A stretch of DNA of 64,000 nucleotides. It comes from Candidatus Nitrososphaera evergladensis SR1. Its GTDB lineage: Archaea > Thermoproteota > Nitrososphaeria > Nitrososphaerales > Nitrososphaeraceae. Position 1 is the first letter of the stretch, and every line of letters starts with the position of its first letter. The translations under genes were made by a program, and so were the position numbers. The notes beneath the pieces were generated by a model. That model had not been told where the DNA came from. It did not search any database and was given only the letters and a program-made list of their open reading frames with translations. This document shows, one piece after another, positions 9,243 through 17,501 of the stretch. Location of the stretch: contig NZ_CP007174.1 in assembly GCF_000730285.1 (NCBI RefSeq), positions 1,922,001 through 1,986,000 of the forward strand, in the 5' to 3' direction.

Positions 9243-9429
9243 TATAGAAGGCCAATCTAGAAAAAAATTATTTAATACTTTGTAAGTTGAATAGCTACAT
9301 ACATGAAAATACGTCGCGTAGCGTATTTTGTTCGTCATTTGCCTAACTTTTAGGTGGTATTTTGCAGTTTGCAGGGTTTGCCAGCGAAAATGCCCTGTAC
9401 ACAAGACTTTACACTTTGGTAAATTATGT

Positions 9430-9438
9430 TTTATATAA
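9430..9438 (+). promoter_or_regulatory. TATA box of the first archaellin gene
   Basis: The sequence tttatataa is a strong archaeal TATA element. Expected transcription start is about 26 bases downstream, near 9460, close to the ATG at 9461 and the TTG start at 9472. It lies in the 229-base space between the divergent regulator and archaellin genes. Confidence 0.6.
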
Positions 9439-9471
9439 CGAAAGTTAAGAACAAGATACCATGCTGTATCG

Positions 9472-10128
9472 TTGATTCCAAGGCGCGGCGTAACAGGCGT
9501 CGAGTCAGCCATAGTGCTGATAGCGTTCGTAATAGTTGCCGCGGCAATAGCGTATGTTGTCCTAAATTCAGGATTCCAGACTACTGAAAAAGCCAAGAGC
9601 GCCATCACGTCTGGACTTTCAGAAGCCAGTTCGGGCATTGAAGTTGCCGGCGCAGCGACCGGAAAGGGCAACGTGACAAACGCAGTGGTGGCGGCCTATA
9701 CCATACCTGCCAAGCTGGCAGCGGGCGGCTCGTCAATCGACATTGCACCGGACAAGATGATCATCAGATACTCTAGCAAGGCTGTGTCGTACGACAACAT
9801 CTATTCCGGGATCATGAGCAACACCACGTTTGCCTCCATGGACGACGCCATCCAGCAGGCCAAGGACGAAAACATGATTGTAAGAAAGCCCGGAGAAGGC
9901 GCAGGACCGGCCAATACTGCGGCCATCGTCTACTTTACTACAAACACCAACAACAACAAAGTCCTCGACCCTGCAGAGCAGATAATGATCCTTGTAGTGT
10001 TCAAGGACGCAGAAAGGCCAGCGGCGCTTGATGTTGCGAGGCTCGAAGTGATCCCTGCTTCAGGTGCCCCGCTAAGCGTGGAAAGAACGATACCGCCTGT
10101 AGCAGATGCAGTGATAAGGCTGGATTAG
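9472..10128 (+). CDS. arlB1: Archaellin, major filament subunit 1
   Basis: 218 residues. It has a very short class III signal peptide: basic MIPRRG then VTGVESAIVLIAFVIVAAAIAY, with cleavage expected after Gly6 by the prepilin peptidase ArlK. The hydrophobic N-terminal helix and following beta-rich domain match archaellins. The start must be a TTG because no ATG or GTG exists in frame; an ATG at 9461 lies in another frame and ends at once. It is about half identical to the second archaellin at 10454 by eye. Exported and polymerised into the archaellum filament. Confidence 0.9.
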   Translation: MIPRRGVTGVESAIVLIAFVIVAAAIAYVVLNSGFQTTEKAKSAITSGLSEASSGIEVAGAATGKGNVTNAVVAAYTIPAKLAAGGSSIDIAPDKMIIRYSSKAVSYDNIYSGIMSNTTFASMDDAIQQAKDENMIVRKPGEGAGPANTAAIVYFTTNTNNNKVLDPAEQIMILVVFKDAERPAALDVARLEVIPASGAPLSVERTIPPVADAVIRLD

Positions 10129-10181
10129 GCGCGCAGGCTCTTTTCTTTGAGTATCGTTATTTGTGCAAACAAGTTGTTAAA

Positions 10182-10257
10182 AGGAAGTCCCGACCGATAG
10201 AGGGATATGTGTGTAGTAGCATGGTGGTGTATGAACAAGTCGGTCGGGACTGTTCCT
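10182..10257 (+). repeat. Long inverted repeat between the two archaellin genes
   Basis: An 11-bp perfect inverted repeat (gtcccgaccga at 10187-10197 with tcggtcgggac at 10240-10250) is extended by aggaa/ttcct after a two-base bulge, with a 42-base loop. It lies 54 bases after the arlB1 stop. It could be a 3' stabilising hairpin, a partial terminator that sets the ratio of the two archaellins, or a small RNA. A smaller perfect hairpin (gcaggc/gcctgc) follows at 10355-10372. The rest of 10129-10453 holds no gene that I can see, only the promoter of the next archaellin. Confidence 0.6.
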
Positions 10258-10453
10258 GGTTGGCTGTTCAGACAGGATAGATAAACAGAATGTGCAATTA
10301 AAGGTGTTTTATGTCAAAAACCTACATACAACAACAACTGTCGTTTTTTTGCCCGCAGGCGTACAAGCCTGCATATTTCGACGGTGCATACGCAGCGGTA
10401 GTATAATGGCGAACATACTCTAGGTTTTAACATCAACCCCCTATACAGGGTTC

Positions 10454-11146
10454 ATGGAAGTCAGAAGGACTCCAAACAACAACAGAAACAGACACAATAG
10501 GCGCGGAGTAGTGGGCATTGAATCTGCAATAGTTTTGATAGCATTCGTTATCGTTGCAGCAGCCCTGTCTTTCGTCGTCCTAAACATGGGATTTTCGACA
10601 ACGCAGAAGGCAAAGAGCACAATCACGTCAGGACTTGGTGAAGCAAGCAGCGCGATTGAAATCGCAGGCCAGGTAACAGGCAAGGGCAACACAACTGCAT
10701 CAAAGGTTGATGCATACACCATACCCATCAAGCTGGCGTCCGGCGGTTCGTCAGTCGACATCACGGCGTCAAAGACTGCAGTGAAATACTTCAGCAAGAG
10801 CGTAACCTACGACAACATCTTCAAGGGAACGCTGACCAGCGGAACATACACAGACATCAACAGCGCACTTACTGCAGCCAAGACAGCAGGATACATCAAC
10901 GAGATCCCAGGCGTAGGCGCAGGTTCCAACTCGACTGCCGCATTCATCTACTTCACGGCCAACGTGAACAACAACTCCATCGTCGACGCAGGGGAGCAGG
11001 CAGTTTTGGCCATAGCGTACAAGAACGGCGACAGGCCAGCAGCACTGGACACGGTCAACACCGAAATCATAGTTTCGGCAGGTGCACCGCTGACAGTGGT
11101 AAGAAGCGTGCCAACAATCACTGACGCAGTGTTGAACCTCGGTTAA
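10454..11146 (+). CDS. arlB2: Archaellin, filament subunit 2
   Basis: 230 residues. The signal peptide is longer and Asn/Arg-rich, ending RHNRRG, then VVGIESAIVLIAFVIVAAALSF; cleavage is expected after Gly18. The mature part parallels archaellin 1 through AKSTITSGLGEASSAIEIAG, KLASGGSSVDI, TAAFIYFTANVNNN and the terminal PTITDAVLNLG. TATA-like sequences lie upstream (tataatg near 10402 and ttttaac near 10427). A 325-base spacer with a long inverted repeat separates it from arlB1, so the two subunits may be expressed from separate promoters. Confidence 0.92.
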   Translation: MEVRRTPNNNRNRHNRRGVVGIESAIVLIAFVIVAAALSFVVLNMGFSTTQKAKSTITSGLGEASSAIEIAGQVTGKGNTTASKVDAYTIPIKLASGGSSVDITASKTAVKYFSKSVTYDNIFKGTLTSGTYTDINSALTAAKTAGYINEIPGVGAGSNSTAAFIYFTANVNNNSIVDAGEQAVLAIAYKNGDRPAALDTVNTEIIVSAGAPLTVVRSVPTITDAVLNLG

Positions 11147-11162
11147 GGGAGCGGACCACAAA

Positions 11163-12692
11163 ATGGTCTTCCCATCCAACTTTTTTTTAAAACTCAAGCC
11201 ATCGTCATCATCAGCATCTCGATTAAAGATATCCGGCGCAGGCTTTAGAGGAATGATTGCTGGCGCTGCTACGGGAGCGTTCTACGTTGCCGCTAATTTC
11301 ATGATTCCAGAACACTTTGCATTTGGCAAATTTGATCCGGCCTATATCACAAGCCCTGATAACGCCGCTTCGGCGGTCGTACTGTTTTGTCCTGCAATAG
11401 CAGGCGCAGCAGGCTTTGTTCTGCCGCCACACATCAAAAATATACTTCAGATATTCAAAATTGTGCCACGCCGTGGAGAGGCAACAATGGCTTCAGGCTC
11501 AGCTACGGCGGAAGCAGCAACGGCGGCTCCTTCTGCTGCCGCAGGGCAGCAGGCTGTTGAAGTCGTAACGGCGGCTCCTGCATCTGCCGCGCAAGAGCAG
11601 GCAAGCGCACAGCTTGCGCCACCGCCGCCTCTGCAAGCGCCCAACAACAACAGCATGGAAGACACGGTAGCCATGATAGAAGACATGGTGACCAAGAAGG
11701 TCGGAGAAGTCGTGACTGACGTGACCAGCATGAAGAATGAGGTAGCGTCTTTCAGAGACGACATAAGCAAGCTGAAAGGTGACATACAGAACCTCACGTT
11801 GTCGTTTGAATCGTCCCTGACCGACCTGAAGGCATTTCAGGCGGAGATGGTGAACCCCCTGAATTTCATGCGCAAGTACTTTGAGACGATGGACATCAAG
11901 AACCTGTCAGACCCCATTCAGGGCTTGCCCCACGTCGAACTGCCGGCAGCAAAGGTTCAGGGCCAAAAAAAGGAAGAACAAACGGCAGCAGTAGAGGAAC
12001 AAAAACCAAAAGTTCATGACAATGACGACGATAAGCAACAAACCGATATTATTCCGGCCGAAAAAAAGCCCCTTGCGGGCTACGAACGCGGTGATGATGA
12101 CAGCGACGTTGCCACCTCGAAGGCCTCGCTTGAAAAACTGCTACAACAACAGGCGACAGCAGAAGCCAGGGATGGAGAAGCAACGTTTCAGCAGCAGCAT
12201 CAGCATCTACTTTCGCAGGCTGAAAAACTTGGAGATGAGGTTTCAATGGTAACAGGCTACTACAAGCAAGGCAACGAGAACGGAAATGGGAATGGAAATG
12301 GGAATGGAAACGGTCACGCAAACCCGCTTTTTCAGGGAAACCTAACCCTCGGCAAATTGATGTCGATGGTCTCGATACTGGACAAGCTGCTGTGCGACAT
12401 GGGACCTGACGAGCTTGAGGCGCTGATCGAGCAATACAGGCAGTTTGGCCTCAAGGCAGAAGACGAAGCGGCGATATACAAAGTCGTAGGCATGCTGAAA
12501 GATTTTGGCATGTCTGCCGATGAGGCCATGATCAGGCTCTACAGGCTGGGCCAGATAATGGGCATCAAAGACGCCCAGGCAGATCTAGAGTATGCCAAGC
12601 TAAAGGCAAGGTCAAAATCTGCCAAGAATGCACCAGCCGCCGCTGCGGCGGCAAGCCGCGCAGGGACGTACAGGAGGAACGCGGATGGTTAG
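11163..12692 (+). CDS. Membrane-anchored coiled-coil protein, possible archaellum scaffold
   Basis: 509 residues, no clear family name. Two N-terminal hydrophobic segments (about 27-50 and 62-82) are followed by an Ala/Pro-rich linker, a coiled coil (about 160-250; MIEDMVTKKVGEVVTDVTSM...), a long charged low-complexity region with Gln, Asp and an Asn/Gly run, and a helical C-terminal domain (about 395-495; LTLGKLMSMVSILDKLL). The order anchor, coiled coil, C-terminal domain recalls crenarchaeal ArlX, and the C-terminal part recalls the ArlC/D/E family, neither of which is otherwise present here. I infer a motor-ring or switch component. It sits between arlB2 and arlG, overlapping arlG by eight bases. 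Confidence 0.75.
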   Translation: MVFPSNFFLKLKPSSSSASRLKISGAGFRGMIAGAATGAFYVAANFMIPEHFAFGKFDPAYITSPDNAASAVVLFCPAIAGAAGFVLPPHIKNILQIFKIVPRRGEATMASGSATAEAATAAPSAAAGQQAVEVVTAAPASAAQEQASAQLAPPPPLQAPNNNSMEDTVAMIEDMVTKKVGEVVTDVTSMKNEVASFRDDISKLKGDIQNLTLSFESSLTDLKAFQAEMVNPLNFMRKYFETMDIKNLSDPIQGLPHVELPAAKVQGQKKEEQTAAVEEQKPKVHDNDDDKQQTDIIPAEKKPLAGYERGDDDSDVATSKASLEKLLQQQATAEARDGEATFQQQHQHLLSQAEKLGDEVSMVTGYYKQGNENGNGNGNGNGNGHANPLFQGNLTLGKLMSMVSILDKLLCDMGPDELEALIEQYRQFGLKAEDEAAIYKVVGMLKDFGMSADEAMIRLYRLGQIMGIKDAQADLEYAKLKARSKSAKNAPAAAAAASRAGTYRRNADG

Positions 12693-13155
12693 CGCGGGGA
12701 TAACTGAGGGCATACTGCTGGTTGCCTCAGTCATCGTGGCCGCTTCTCTGTCAGGGATGGTCATAAGCAAGACCGGCGCCCTGAACTCGTCGTTTACGAT
12801 CTCTGCCGAAGCGCAGAAAGACGTGATCCTGACAAAGATAAAAACGGTATATGTTTCGGGCAACAGCTCGTCGCCGGCCGTGACGGTGTGGGCCAAAAAC
12901 ATTGGCAGCACCCCGATAACCAACACGGACAAGCTGGACGTGTATTTTGGCAAGGTAGGATCGACAGCCAAGATACCCTACAATGCAGGGTCCGCTCCAA
13001 AATGGGCCTATAGCGCAAACATGACGCAGTGGCAGATCAAAGACACCGTCCAGATAGACATCACCACCGCAAGCAACCTCTCTCCAGGCAGCACATACGT
13101 TGTAAGGCTTGTGGCGCCAAACGGGGTTACGGACGAGTACCTGTTCTCAACTTAG
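12685..13155 (+). CDS. arlG: Archaellum stator protein ArlG (FlaG)
   Basis: 156 residues from the ATG at 12685, chosen because caggagga (12671-12678) precedes it; the longer open frame would run deep into the previous gene. A single N-terminal hydrophobic helix, GITEGILLVASVIVAASLSGMVI, is typical of ArlG, followed by a beta-sandwich domain (VTVWAKNIGSTPITNTDKL). In studied archaea ArlG and ArlF form the periplasmic stator complex that touches the S-layer. Next to arlF as usual. Confidence 0.82.
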   Translation: MVSAGITEGILLVASVIVAASLSGMVISKTGALNSSFTISAEAQKDVILTKIKTVYVSGNSSSPAVTVWAKNIGSTPITNTDKLDVYFGKVGSTAKIPYNAGSAPKWAYSANMTQWQIKDTVQIDITTASNLSPGSTYVVRLVAPNGVTDEYLFST

Positions 13156-13191
13156 CATATGACAATGATAGGGATGGGCTGAAAAAAGAAG

Positions 13192-13731
13192 ATGGGCATA
13201 AGCAACGCGGTGTCTGGCGGGATAATGATGATCACTATGGTGTACGTCATGCTGACCATACCGGGTATGCTTGACAGAGATGCCGCGATGAGCAACACCA
13301 TCGCCCAGAGGGCAAGGTCAGACGACGCAGAGCTAAAGACAGGCATCAGCATCACGTCAATATCGCTTGTGCCGGGAGGCTCTGCGATAAGCGTAGAGCT
13401 TGCCAACGACGGCAGCACCAAGCTGTGGGAGTATTCCAAGTTCACGGTGATAGCCGCCTACGACGCCAACGTCACGGGGAACAGGGCCAGGACTACAGAG
13501 GAGTTAGAGTACGGCGGCATTTCCGCCACGCCTGCGCAGGCAGGCCAGTGGGTCATCTCCTCTTTTGACTCGTCGATGGATTCGTACGTCGACCCGCAGG
13601 TGGTAAACCCCGGCGAGCAGTTTACCATCAAGCTAAAGCCCCAGAACCCCATATACGCGTCAAGCCCCTCTGCCTACATAACCGTGTCCACGCAGAACGG
13701 CGTGACTGCAAGCAAGGGAGGTACGCTCTAG
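13192..13731 (+). CDS. arlF: Archaellum stator protein ArlF (FlaF)
   Basis: 179 residues: one N-terminal membrane helix (AVSGGIMMITMVYVMLTIPG) and a beta-rich extracellular domain (SITSISLVPGGSAISVELANDGSTKL...). This topology and place directly after arlG match ArlF, which binds the S-layer in Sulfolobus. Sequence identity to well-studied ArlF proteins is low, so assignment rests on topology and synteny. arlH begins seven bases after its stop, indicating one transcript. Confidence 0.8.
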   Translation: MGISNAVSGGIMMITMVYVMLTIPGMLDRDAAMSNTIAQRARSDDAELKTGISITSISLVPGGSAISVELANDGSTKLWEYSKFTVIAAYDANVTGNRARTTEELEYGGISATPAQAGQWVISSFDSSMDSYVDPQVVNPGEQFTIKLKPQNPIYASSPSAYITVSTQNGVTASKGGTL

Positions 13732-13737
13732 CACGGC

Positions 13738-14442
13738 ATGATAAGCACGGTTTCTACCAGCAACGAGGAAGTCGACAGGCAGTTTGGCGGAGGGCTCCCG
13801 CTTCCGTCGCTTGTGCTCGTGGAAGGCGAGCACGGCACGGGCAAGAGCGCGCTCACGGCGCAGTTCATGAAGGGGATGCTTGACTCAAAGCTGAAGGTGC
13901 TCTACATCACTACAGAGAGCAACATCAAAGACTACATTGCCAAGATGAAAAAGATAACGTTTGATTTCAGCCACCCCTTCCTGCAGAACAGGCTTTCAAT
14001 ACTGCAGGTGCAGGCTGACGGCATAACATGGTCTGAAAACCTGTCCAAGTATCTTCTTCCGGTTGTGAGCAGGTACATGAGTATAAACCTGAAAAAGTAC
14101 GACGTGACGGTCATCGATTCCCTGTCCGTCCTTAGCATGCACTCTGACGCAAACACCGTTATGGACTTTTTCACGCGCTGCAAGTACCTTGTCTCAAACG
14201 GCATGTCCATCGTCATGACATTGCACCCCGGCGCCGTCAGCGAGGACGTTGCGCTGCGCATAAGGTCGACGTGCGACGGCTACCTGAAGATCCAGAACGC
14301 CATCGTGAGCGGCAGGAGCGTCAAGGTCATGGAGGTGGTAAAGCTCATAGGCTCATCGTCGCAGGTAACGTCGCAGTTCAGCTTCGAAGTCGACCAGAAC
14401 TTTGGGATCAAGATAGTGCCAATATCGATGGCCAACGCATAA
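13738..14442 (+). CDS. arlH: Archaellum motor ATP-binding protein ArlH (FlaH)
   Basis: 234 residues of the RecA/KaiC-like superfamily. Walker A is GEHGTGKS (30-37); Walker B region is YDVTVIDSLSVLSM. ArlH typically keeps Walker A but has an atypical catalytic region, and binds ATP as a ring at the base of the archaellum motor where it interacts with ArlI and ArlJ. It starts with ATG at 13738 and lies between arlF and arlJ in the canonical order F-H-J. Confidence 0.92.
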   Translation: MISTVSTSNEEVDRQFGGGLPLPSLVLVEGEHGTGKSALTAQFMKGMLDSKLKVLYITTESNIKDYIAKMKKITFDFSHPFLQNRLSILQVQADGITWSENLSKYLLPVVSRYMSINLKKYDVTVIDSLSVLSMHSDANTVMDFFTRCKYLVSNGMSIVMTLHPGAVSEDVALRIRSTCDGYLKIQNAIVSGRSVKVMEVVKLIGSSSQVTSQFSFEVDQNFGIKIVPISMANA

Positions 14443-14466
14443 GAGGAGAAAAAGAGAGAAGAGACA

Positions 14467-15969
14467 ATGAAAGCCGGCCTTGACCTGAAAAAAATCCTGC
14501 CCTTTCTTCCGGGCCAATCCAAGTCGAGCAGCACGCTTGACGAGACGCTGGTGTACTTTGTGACGTTTCTTTTCTCGCTGGCCACGGCAGAGATATCGCC
14601 GGCAAACCTGCTTAAAACCGCCGGCTCTGTTGGGTACGGAACTTATTCAAAGACGGTGACAGAGATCTACAACCTCGGCCTCAGGTGGCAGTACGGCATT
14701 GCAACTGCAGCTGGCATTGTCGCATCCCAGATGCCAAACGAGGAGTTCAAGCTGTTCCTCATGAAGCTGGAGCAGGTCATAAGGCTAGGAGACAGCCTGC
14801 GCGACTTCCTAAAGAGCGAGATGGCGGCCGTCGTCAATGCCTATGCCGCGGCGTACGAGAGGAGCATGGAGTCGCTCAAGCTCCTTCTTGGCATGTTCTC
14901 CACTCTGATGTCTACGGCGTCTTTCATGATAGCCGCGATGATGATAATGTCGATGATAGGGGGCGGAGACAGTTCTACGATAATCGTAGTCGCGTTTGCC
15001 ACGATATCAGGCCTTGGAGCGTTTGCGTTTATGATGTACATGATATTCCCAAAGGACAAGTTGATGAATGAAAACGGGGAGCACCTGAGGCAGTTCAAGA
15101 AGATCTTTTTGCCGTCCGTGGGTGCAAGCGTGGCTATTGGCGTTGCTCTTTTGTTTGTCCCGCAGGTCCCAAGGGAGATTATCGTAAGCGCCGTTGGAGG
15201 ACCGCTCATCCTGCCGGGCTTTATGGCTAGGAGGGTGGAAGGCAGGATCAAAAAACTGGACGAGTCGTTCCCTTCTTTCATACGCCACCTCACAGAGATA
15301 TACTCAACCGTGGGCTCTCTTGGGCAGGCGCTCAAGACAGTAATGAAGAGCGATTTTGGCGGCCTGTCGACGCACGCAAGGTCCATGCTGAACAGGGTGC
15401 TGAACAGGGTCACGATGGAGCACGCCTTTGACCTCTTTTCCATTGACACGGGAAACGAGCTTATCACGGCAAGCAACAAGGTAATCTCAATCTCGATGGT
15501 CAAGGGGGCCAACATGATAGAGGTCGGAGAGACGCTGGCGCAGCTTACGGCAAGATTCAATGACCTGAGAAAAAAGAGGCAGCAGGTGTCAAAGGCTTTC
15601 GAGACAACAGTGCTCATCCTGCACGTCCTGACGGTGGCCGTCATGAGCTTTATGAAGGGCGTCTTTCAGTTCTTTGCAGACATATTTGGCCACCTTGACA
15701 AGAGCATGGGAGCAAGCGTCATCCAGCCAATTCCGCCAGACACAATGAACATTGTACTGCCGCTGATGATAGTCGCCCTGGCGTGCATAAACGGGCTTGT
15801 GATCAAGATCTCCCAGGGAGGGCTGTACAAGACGATGTGGTTTAACATCGGCCTGCTGCTTGTCATAGGCGGCGTAGTGTCGTTTGGAGTGCAGCAATTC
15901 GTAGGCGAGATGTTTGGCGACATCATTGGCGCAAACCCATTTGGCGACCTTGCCACTCAGGTCCCGTGA
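14467..15969 (+). CDS. arlJ: Archaellum membrane platform protein ArlJ (FlaJ)
   Basis: 500 residues, a polytopic protein of the type II/IV secretion platform (T2SSF) family. It has an N-terminal cytoplasmic helical part, membrane helices near 145-190 and 215-250, a cytoplasmic region rich in basic residues, and a C-terminal hydrophobic cluster. ArlJ anchors the growing filament and couples it to ArlI. Start ATG at 14467, 24 bases after arlH, after aagaggagaaaaagag. It closes the recognisable archaellum operon. Confidence 0.9.
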   Translation: MKAGLDLKKILPFLPGQSKSSSTLDETLVYFVTFLFSLATAEISPANLLKTAGSVGYGTYSKTVTEIYNLGLRWQYGIATAAGIVASQMPNEEFKLFLMKLEQVIRLGDSLRDFLKSEMAAVVNAYAAAYERSMESLKLLLGMFSTLMSTASFMIAAMMIMSMIGGGDSSTIIVVAFATISGLGAFAFMMYMIFPKDKLMNENGEHLRQFKKIFLPSVGASVAIGVALLFVPQVPREIIVSAVGGPLILPGFMARRVEGRIKKLDESFPSFIRHLTEIYSTVGSLGQALKTVMKSDFGGLSTHARSMLNRVLNRVTMEHAFDLFSIDTGNELITASNKVISISMVKGANMIEVGETLAQLTARFNDLRKKRQQVSKAFETTVLILHVLTVAVMSFMKGVFQFFADIFGHLDKSMGASVIQPIPPDTMNIVLPLMIVALACINGLVIKISQGGLYKTMWFNIGLLLVIGGVVSFGVQQFVGEMFGDIIGANPFGDLATQVP

Positions 15970-16130
15970 CATACGCATACATACACATAAAAAAAGAAAA
16001 ACAGTAAGAAGGCCATACGCACTTTTTTGCTGCTGCATATTTTTCTTGCGCCCTCTTCTACCGCCACCTCAAGTGTATGTAAATCGCTTGACTTGCTTGA
16101 GGATATAAAATCAGAAGTAGAATTCATGCC

Positions 16131-16415
16131 ATGAAGGAGATAATGGACGCGGTGACTGACACGTTCAGCATTTTCGGGCCTAACACGTCAAAGGTCCTGA
16201 TGTTTCATCTTGAAAACCAGTTTGGCCTAAAGCCAAAAGACATTCCAGACAAGCCGGAACGCTTTCACGCCATTTTGCAGCAGCTTTTTGGCAACTACGC
16301 GGCTTCGCTTGAGGTGGCCATCTGCAAGCAGATAAGGAATTCCAATCCGTCGCACAATTCAGAATTCGTGCGGTTTTTGGAGCACCACTCGCTACAGGAG
16401 GTAAAGGCAGCTTGA
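16131..16415 (+). CDS. Small conserved-looking protein upstream of the KaiC-like gene
   Basis: 94 residues, not recognised. It is a mostly helical cytoplasmic protein without membrane segment or metal motif (KEIMDAVTDTFSIFGPNTSK, later NYAASLEVAICKQI). Its stop TGA overlaps the TTG start of the next gene, so the two are probably translated together. A TATA-like ggatataaaa element (16100-16109) precedes it, indicating its own promoter separate from arlJ. Association with the following winged-helix protein and KaiC-like ATPase suggests a signalling accessory role (inference). Confidence 0.7.
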   Translation: MKEIMDAVTDTFSIFGPNTSKVLMFHLENQFGLKPKDIPDKPERFHAILQQLFGNYAASLEVAICKQIRNSNPSHNSEFVRFLEHHSLQEVKAA

Positions 16416-16705
16416 GCACGTCCATTGACATTGTCAACACAATCCTGTCGTCAGTTACGACGGTAGAACTCATGAAGCTCTTCCAAAAGAATCCAAACCT
16501 CATAGACACGATGGAAGGCGTGGCCAAGAGAATAGGGCAGACCGCGATGCAGGTTGAAAACGACGTCGACAAGCTGGTAGACCTTGGCGTACTTGTCAAG
16601 ATTCCATCTGGCAAGACGACAGTGCTCGTGCTTGACAAAAAGAGGGCCCATGAAATAGACACCAAGATTGAGAACATGCTTGGGCGACAGCAGGGAGGTG
16701 CCTGA
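16412..16705 (+). CDS. Small winged-helix-like protein
   Basis: 97 residues beginning at a TTG that overlaps the previous stop. The pattern SVTTVELMKLFQKNPNLIDT, then VAKRIGQTAMQVENDVDKLVDLGVLVKI, then a short wing ending in VLVLDKK fits a winged helix-turn-helix. The C-terminus is short and charged. Such proteins can bind DNA or serve as protein-interaction modules; I cannot tell which. It ends eight bases before the ATG of the KaiC-like ATPase, whose ribosome binding site (gggaggtg) lies within its last codons. Confidence 0.75.
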   Translation: MSTSIDIVNTILSSVTTVELMKLFQKNPNLIDTMEGVAKRIGQTAMQVENDVDKLVDLGVLVKIPSGKTTVLVLDKKRAHEIDTKIENMLGRQQGGA

Positions 16706-16712
16706 AAGAAAA

Positions 16713-17465
16713 ATGGCAAAGGGCCGCGCACCGACAGGCATTTCAGAGTTTGACGCCATGCTCAACGGCGGGTTCATGAAGGGAGACTGCGTCCTAGTAA
16801 CTGGAGCGGCAGGAACGGGTAAGACCAACCTTGCGCTGCAGTTCCTGTACAACGGCGTGGTAAAGTACGGCGAAAACGCGGTGTACGTCACGTTTGAGCA
16901 GATGCCGGACCAGATTTACCGCGACGCAAAAAACCTTGGCATGAATCTGGAAAAGCTCGAGGAAGAAAACAGGCTCAAGGTCATTTCCACGTCGCCGGAC
17001 GTCCTTGTCCAGAACCAGGACATGATCTCCGAGTTTTCATCCGAACGCGCTGAAAGAATAGTCATAGACTCGATAAGCTACTTTGAGCTGTCCCGCAAGA
17101 ATTCCGTCAGAGACGAGATATACACGCTCATAAGATACCTCAAGACAAAGGGCGCGACGTCGATGCTCCTGCACGAGGCGCAGGCAGACACTGCACACGG
17201 CTTTGGGTCCTACGACCACGGCCTCAGTTTCCTGGCAGACACTGTCGTCGTGCTAAAGTACGTGGAGATCGAGTCGGCCATCAGGCGCGCAGTTGCAATA
17301 CTAAAGATGCGCGGAAGCGACCACGAAAAGACGCTCCGTGAGATCAGGATAACGTCCAAAGGGATCGAAGTCGGCGGATCGTTTGAGCAGTGGGAAGGAG
17401 TGCTAAGTGGAGCCCCGCACAAGTCCTTTGCCCTCAGGGTATCAAAGGCGTTTGGCGGGATCTGA
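16713..17465 (+). CDS. KaiC-like RecA-family ATPase
   Basis: 250 residues from the ATG at 16713; the longer frame starting at 16668 would overlap the previous gene. A single KaiC domain: Walker A GAAGTGKT (31-38), catalytic Glu in VTFEQMP, Walker B RIVIDSIS, and ALRVSKAFGGI at the C-terminus. Archaeal single-domain KaiC-like proteins are ATPases in signalling complexes and are related to ArlH. Position behind the archaellum operon and next to a winged-helix protein and a seven-helix membrane protein suggests a signalling module linked to motility (inference). Confidence 0.9.
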   Translation: MAKGRAPTGISEFDAMLNGGFMKGDCVLVTGAAGTGKTNLALQFLYNGVVKYGENAVYVTFEQMPDQIYRDAKNLGMNLEKLEEENRLKVISTSPDVLVQNQDMISEFSSERAERIVIDSISYFELSRKNSVRDEIYTLIRYLKTKGATSMLLHEAQADTAHGFGSYDHGLSFLADTVVVLKYVEIESAIRRAVAILKMRGSDHEKTLREIRITSKGIEVGGSFEQWEGVLSGAPHKSFALRVSKAFGGI

Positions 17466-17501
17466 TACACTGTGGTAGTAAAATGATGGGATGCCAATAT
17501 C

